Shown here in pieces: positions 7,446 to 9,983 of a DNA stretch of 9,983 bases (position 1 is the stretch's first letter; each line of letters opens with the position of its first letter). Origin of the DNA: Puniceicoccaceae bacterium (GTDB lineage Bacteria > Verrucomicrobiota > Verrucomicrobiia > Opitutales > Coraliomargaritaceae); contig PXBU01000239.1 in the NCBI GenBank assembly GCA_003566795.1, forward strand, positions 1 to 9,983. The letters are read 5' to 3'. The position numbers and the translations under genes are program-made. A model generated the notes under the pieces. The model saw only the letters and a program-made list of their open reading frames with translations, searched no databases and was not told the DNA's origin.

Positions 7446-7979
7446 TTAAAACGACCAGTTCACCACGGGAAAAGCGAAGGCCAACTTTTCCGGGAAAGCG
7501 TCAAACCAGGGATTCTCCTCGACAATATTGGCCAGGCCGATCTGCACGCCATGCATCTGCTTCGCGTAGTTAACAAAACCCAATTGCAGGCCGGTCATAT
7601 TTTGGCTGTAATTCAGCAAACCAGTTTGCAGACCTTTCATACTACCTTGGTTCAGGTTGATTGCCGCACTTTGCCAGCCAACCACATCACCCGTCGACTG
7701 GGTAAACAAACCACCGAAAATGACGCCCTTGTAATTCTCAACCGTGCCTCCAAAGAAAGACCAAGTAAAACCGAGACTGTTACCCGACTGTTGATTCACG
7801 AAACCAAGGTTGATCCCGCGCACTTCATTGTCGCCCCAAATGTTGAGGGCAAGACCTTCGACCAGAGAACCTTGTTCCACTAGGGCGATGTCCGGGGTGA
7901 GCGAGGCTTGGAATGCGCTTTGCGCGTGGGAGGCTTGAATAAGCGCAACGATGGCGAGTAGTGGAATGAATTTTCTCAT
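7446..7979 (-). CDS. Exported protein with 14-residue GLQLGxxN repeats
   Basis: The 177-residue protein starts with a signal peptide: positively charged MRK, a hydrophobic stretch IPLLAIVALIQ, and a likely cleavage after ASHA (about residue 19). Near the C terminus three 14-residue repeats stand in perfect register: GLQTGLLNYSQNMT (116-129), GLQLGFVNYAKQMH (130-143) and GVQIGLANIVEENP (144-157). A fourth, diverged unit is GINLGFVNQQSGNS (55-68). The chain ends in FPVVNWSF, with the terminal Phe common in outer-membrane proteins. It resembles surface repeat proteins annotated as the LA_2272 type; its function is unknown. The gene is a single transcription unit: a terminator follows it and a repeat element separates it from the methyltransferase gene. 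The region 7980-8081 upstream shows no clear promoter. Confidence 0.85.
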   Translation of the reverse strand: MRKFIPLLAIVALIQASHAQSAFQASLTPDIALVEQGSLVEGLALNIWGDNEVRGINLGFVNQQSGNSLGFTWSFFGGTVENYKGVIFGGLFTQSTGDVVGWQSAAINLNQGSMKGLQTGLLNYSQNMTGLQLGFVNYAKQMHGVQIGLANIVEENPWFDAFPEKLAFAFPVVNWSF

Positions 7980-8081
7980 ATGCAGTGTTGTATGGGGTTA
8001 GAATTGGCATTGCACCAGAATTGTGTGCAACTCGCTGAAGTTAACGTCGGTAACTATCCAGAAGCAAGGTTTTTCGGAGAG

Positions 8082-8218
8082 GTAGCGAACTTGTCTCTCG
8101 ATCCCGAGTCTGTCGAGGTGGCGATAGCAAGGTCTTCTCGGTGGTCAGGCGGGGAACCGAAAAGACGGCACTCCCCCTTCGCCGAGGCTACGGAGGACAA
8201 GTATCGTGCCATCGCTAC
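8082..8218. repeat. REP-like intergenic element between the methyltransferase and repeat-protein genes
   Basis: The element is bounded by the inverted 7-mers GTAGCGA (8082-8088) and TCGCTAC (8212-8218); the match loosely extends inward (ACTTGTC at 8089-8095 against GACAAGT at 8196-8202). Inside lie CCGAGTCTGTCGAGG (8104-8118), resembling the REP-type core of the 1252-1356 element, and CTTCGCCGAGGCTACGGAGG (8178-8197). It fills half of the 274-bp space between the two genes; the rest shows no gene. Confidence 0.6.
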
Positions 8219-8253
8219 AGGCCCATTTCCTGGAAAAATTATGGTATTCGACA

Positions 8254-9099
8254 TTAGACGCGCACCCAACGACTGGCCTGCGCGATGGAATACTGGAATT
8301 TACGCGCGTGCTCCCGGATCAGGAAGGGCATGTCCCAGCGGGCATCCAAATTAAACTTCGGCTCCAGGGTCCGCCGCAGACCGGCAAAGGAGTCCACCGC
8401 TCCATCGCCCAGCCAGTTTTGCGGGGGCGTGTATTCTTCCAACCAGGTGAAGGGTGTGGTGATAAACAGCTGGCCACCGGGTTTCACCAATTCCGGCAAG
8501 CGCTCCAGCAGCCGCATCGGCTCGGGCAGGCGACAAATTAAATTGCAGGCCAGCACCAGATCAAATCGCCCGATATCGGCGCGGATTGCCTGGGCGTCGC
8601 CCTGCTCAAAACGCACCCGGCTGCGATCAATCGAGTCATCCACCTGCACCTCCAACTGGGTAGTGGCCGAGCCCTCGTCCAGGCGGGCCGCCATCATCCG
8701 CCCCTCGGCACGCATCCGCTCAGCGGCATCGATAAATGCCTGCGAGTAATCGATGCCGATCACCTCCGCGCAGTGACGCGCCAGCTCAAAGCTAGAACGC
8801 CCCACCGCACAGCCCAAATCCAGCGCCCGGAGATCGACCTCCCGTAGGGACTCCGCTTGCGGATGTCGCGACTCCTCGGATGGGCCAGCGGCAGGCAGGC
8901 CCCGGGCCCTGAGGCTCTCGAAGGGCGAATGTCGCGCATCAGCCCCCAGCCGGTCAAAATCCGGCCCCTCCAAGGCACAGCGCTGAGGAAAACCCAGGGC
9001 ATCCGCCCCGCCGAAGTCATAGGGAAACTGTTCCTCCGCACTGGCGTAGTGAAAGACCAGATACTGCTGCAGCAGTTCGTCGGATTCGTAAGGATTCAC
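8254..9099 (-). CDS. Putative 4-mercaptohistidine N1-methyltransferase (OvoA C-terminal-type)
   Basis: The 281-residue protein is a class I SAM-dependent methyltransferase. It matches my recollection of the C-terminal methyltransferase domain of OvoA, which methylates the imidazole ring of 4-thiohistidine to form ovothiol A. Visible marks are the N-terminal LLQQYLVFHY (9-18), motif I RALDLGCAVGRSSFELAR (91-108), GIDYSQAFI (115-123), RVRFEQGDA (161-169), LVLACNLICRL (181-191), VKPGGQLFITTPFTWLEE (205-222), and IREHARKFQYSI (261-272). The start codon is GTG at 9099, chosen because the family's N-terminal NPYESDELL motif begins there. Residues about 46-88 look like an insertion. The N-terminal sulfoxide synthase part of OvoA is absent from the window, so this would be a split form. 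It starts 17 bp after the disrupted aminopeptidase gene and may be co-transcribed with it. Confidence 0.85.
   Translation of the reverse strand: MNPYESDELLQQYLVFHYASAEEQFPYDFGGADALGFPQRCALEGPDFDRLGADARHSPFESLRARGLPAAGPSEESRHPQAESLREVDLRALDLGCAVGRSSFELARHCAEVIGIDYSQAFIDAAERMRAEGRMMAARLDEGSATTQLEVQVDDSIDRSRVRFEQGDAQAIRADIGRFDLVLACNLICRLPEPMRLLERLPELVKPGGQLFITTPFTWLEEYTPPQNWLGDGAVDSFAGLRRTLEPKFNLDARWDMPFLIREHARKFQYSIAQASRWVRV
8839..8940. repeat. Repeat-derived in-frame insertion in the methyltransferase gene
   Basis: The segment codes for about residues 55-87, between the conserved N-terminal helix and SAM motif I. It contains two copies of GCGRATGTCGCG (8859-8870 and 8925-8936) spaced 66 bp apart, exactly 22 codons. 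The protein therefore shows RHSPFESLR (56-64) and RHPQAESLR (78-86). It also holds the palindrome TCCGCTTGCGGA (8852-8863) and CCCTGAGGCTCTCGAAGGG (8907-8925), which resembles REP cores such as the one at 1273-1293. It appears to be a palindromic element that entered the gene without breaking the frame; the exact ends are uncertain. Confidence 0.55.
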
Positions 9100-9116
9100 G
9101 CCTCGCTGTCTGGTTT

Positions 9117-9983
9117 TCAGGAAACGAGCGCGGGGCTTTCCGCTTCGAGCAGATCGATCATATACTTGGCGGGCTTGTAGTGCTCGATCAGCACCTCGGT
9201 CTGACCGCCCCGAATCATGCGGGCCTGTTGCAGCCGGATCTCCGGTGTCTTGTGCGGCGCATACAGCACGTCGTCGTGCGAGGCATTCTTGTGCTCTTTG
9301 AACAAATCGGGCGTGATCTTGCCGCCGAGGTGGTCATCGCGGCCCGTCGCCACGTGGATCGTGCCCAGGATCTTTTCGTCCTGAATATCCCGCCCGGAGA
9401 AAGGCAGCACCTGCGTACCGAAGCCGAGTTCGCCAATTGCGCCGATCATCGGATCCTCCTTCAGGCGGCGGTTATGATCCTCGATCTCGCTGTAATATCA
9501 CCATAGACAAATTGCGATTTAACAATCTTCCCATTCTCGACATGCAGCAACCCGATGGTGCTCTCGTCATATTTAAAGGGGAAGACACCCTCCGCGCTGT
9601 CGGGCACAAAGTAAACCTCTCCGCCGGGGAGATTAGCCACGTCCGGCTTGCCTTGCGCACAGAGGCCGTGGCTCTTTTGTGCTTCCTGACCGTTGGTGTG
9701 GAGCTTGAGCGTGTAGACCTTGCGCTCGACCTCAAAATCGATTTCGAAGCGGTCGGCCCGGGTCATCCCAAGCCGCAGCTTTTCGGCGTCCTCGGAGACC
9801 TGATGATAGTCCACCGCGAGCCCGGTATCGAGAATGATCTGGTTCAGGCCGTGCAGCGTGGCTACGCGGAAGCCAAACTCCTTGCACTTGGCAGTCAGCG
9901 GTGCCGTGGCCGAGAAGGTTGAGACCGTCAGGATCACGCCGTAGTTCGGATAGATATCCTTATCCAGGCTCAACTGGTTGCCG
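9117..9983 (-). pseudogene. M29/COG2309-like aminopeptidase, frameshifted and 5'-truncated by the window edge
   Basis: Two minus-strand frames join into one protein. The first (9983-9461) is open to the window edge and contains the family-like NLPGGEVYFVP before ending in a stop at 9461-9463. The second is open from 9497 to 9117 and continues with SEIEDHNRRLKEDP, GAIGELGFGTQ, DEKILGTIHVATG and NASHDDVLYAP. These resemble the C-terminal metal-ligand region (Glu, Glu, His, His, Asp) of leucyl-aminopeptidase-like proteins. The change of frame must lie between 9461 and 9500 and equals loss of one base or gain of two. The second frame retains its motifs up to a normal-looking end, so the lesion is recent or a sequencing error. 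The true start lies beyond 9983; the TTG at 9973 is only internal. The family assignment rests on motifs alone. Confidence 0.6.

Noticed and set aside
9461..9500. Programmed frameshift to make the full-length aminopeptidase
   Set aside because: No slippery heptamer or stimulatory stem is evident in the interval, and this family is not known for recoding; a lesion or sequencing error is simpler.

Overview
The window reads as a bacterial chromosome segment in which every convincing gene lies on the minus strand, so transcription runs from high to low coordinates. The layout (nusA-infB-rbfA-DHH phosphoesterase-truB-ribF with no rimP in front), the near absence of Shine-Dalgarno sequences, the free-standing OvoA-type methyltransferase and a secreted protein with GLQLGxxN repeats together suggest a Verrucomicrobiota member, probably Opitutae/Puniceicoccales. 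That placement is an inference from gene content and was not tested by any search.

Layout in the direction of transcription. (1) 9983-9117: the 3' part of a COG2309/M29-like aminopeptidase gene, cut by the window edge and split by a frameshift near 9461-9500. (2) 9099-8254: a methyltransferase matching the C-terminal domain of the ovothiol enzyme OvoA, carrying an in-frame repeat-like insertion. (3) 8218-8082: an intergenic repeat element. (4) 7979-7446: a small exported protein with 14-residue repeats, followed by a strong intrinsic terminator (7399-7363). (5) 7347-1389: the translation/transcription operon. It starts with a sigma70-like promoter and an attenuator-like hairpin, then runs nusA, infB, rbfA, an NrnA-like DHH phosphoesterase and truB. 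(6) 1356-1252: a second repeat element. (7) 1190-246: ribF. (8) 146-4: a 143-bp inverted-repeat (REPIN/MITE-like) element downstream of ribF.

The operon is the conserved core: NusA controls elongation and termination, IF-2 and RbfA serve initiation and 30S maturation, TruB makes Psi55 in tRNA, the DHH protein degrades nanoRNA and/or pAp, and RibF makes FMN and FAD. The less ordinary content is the repeat load. Three intergenic elements, and one that appears to have entered the methyltransferase reading frame, share short REP-like motifs (GTAGCGA ends, CCTGAG...TCGAAG cores). No CRISPR array, tRNA, rRNA, transposase or phage gene was seen, and I found no convincing multi-gene novel system.
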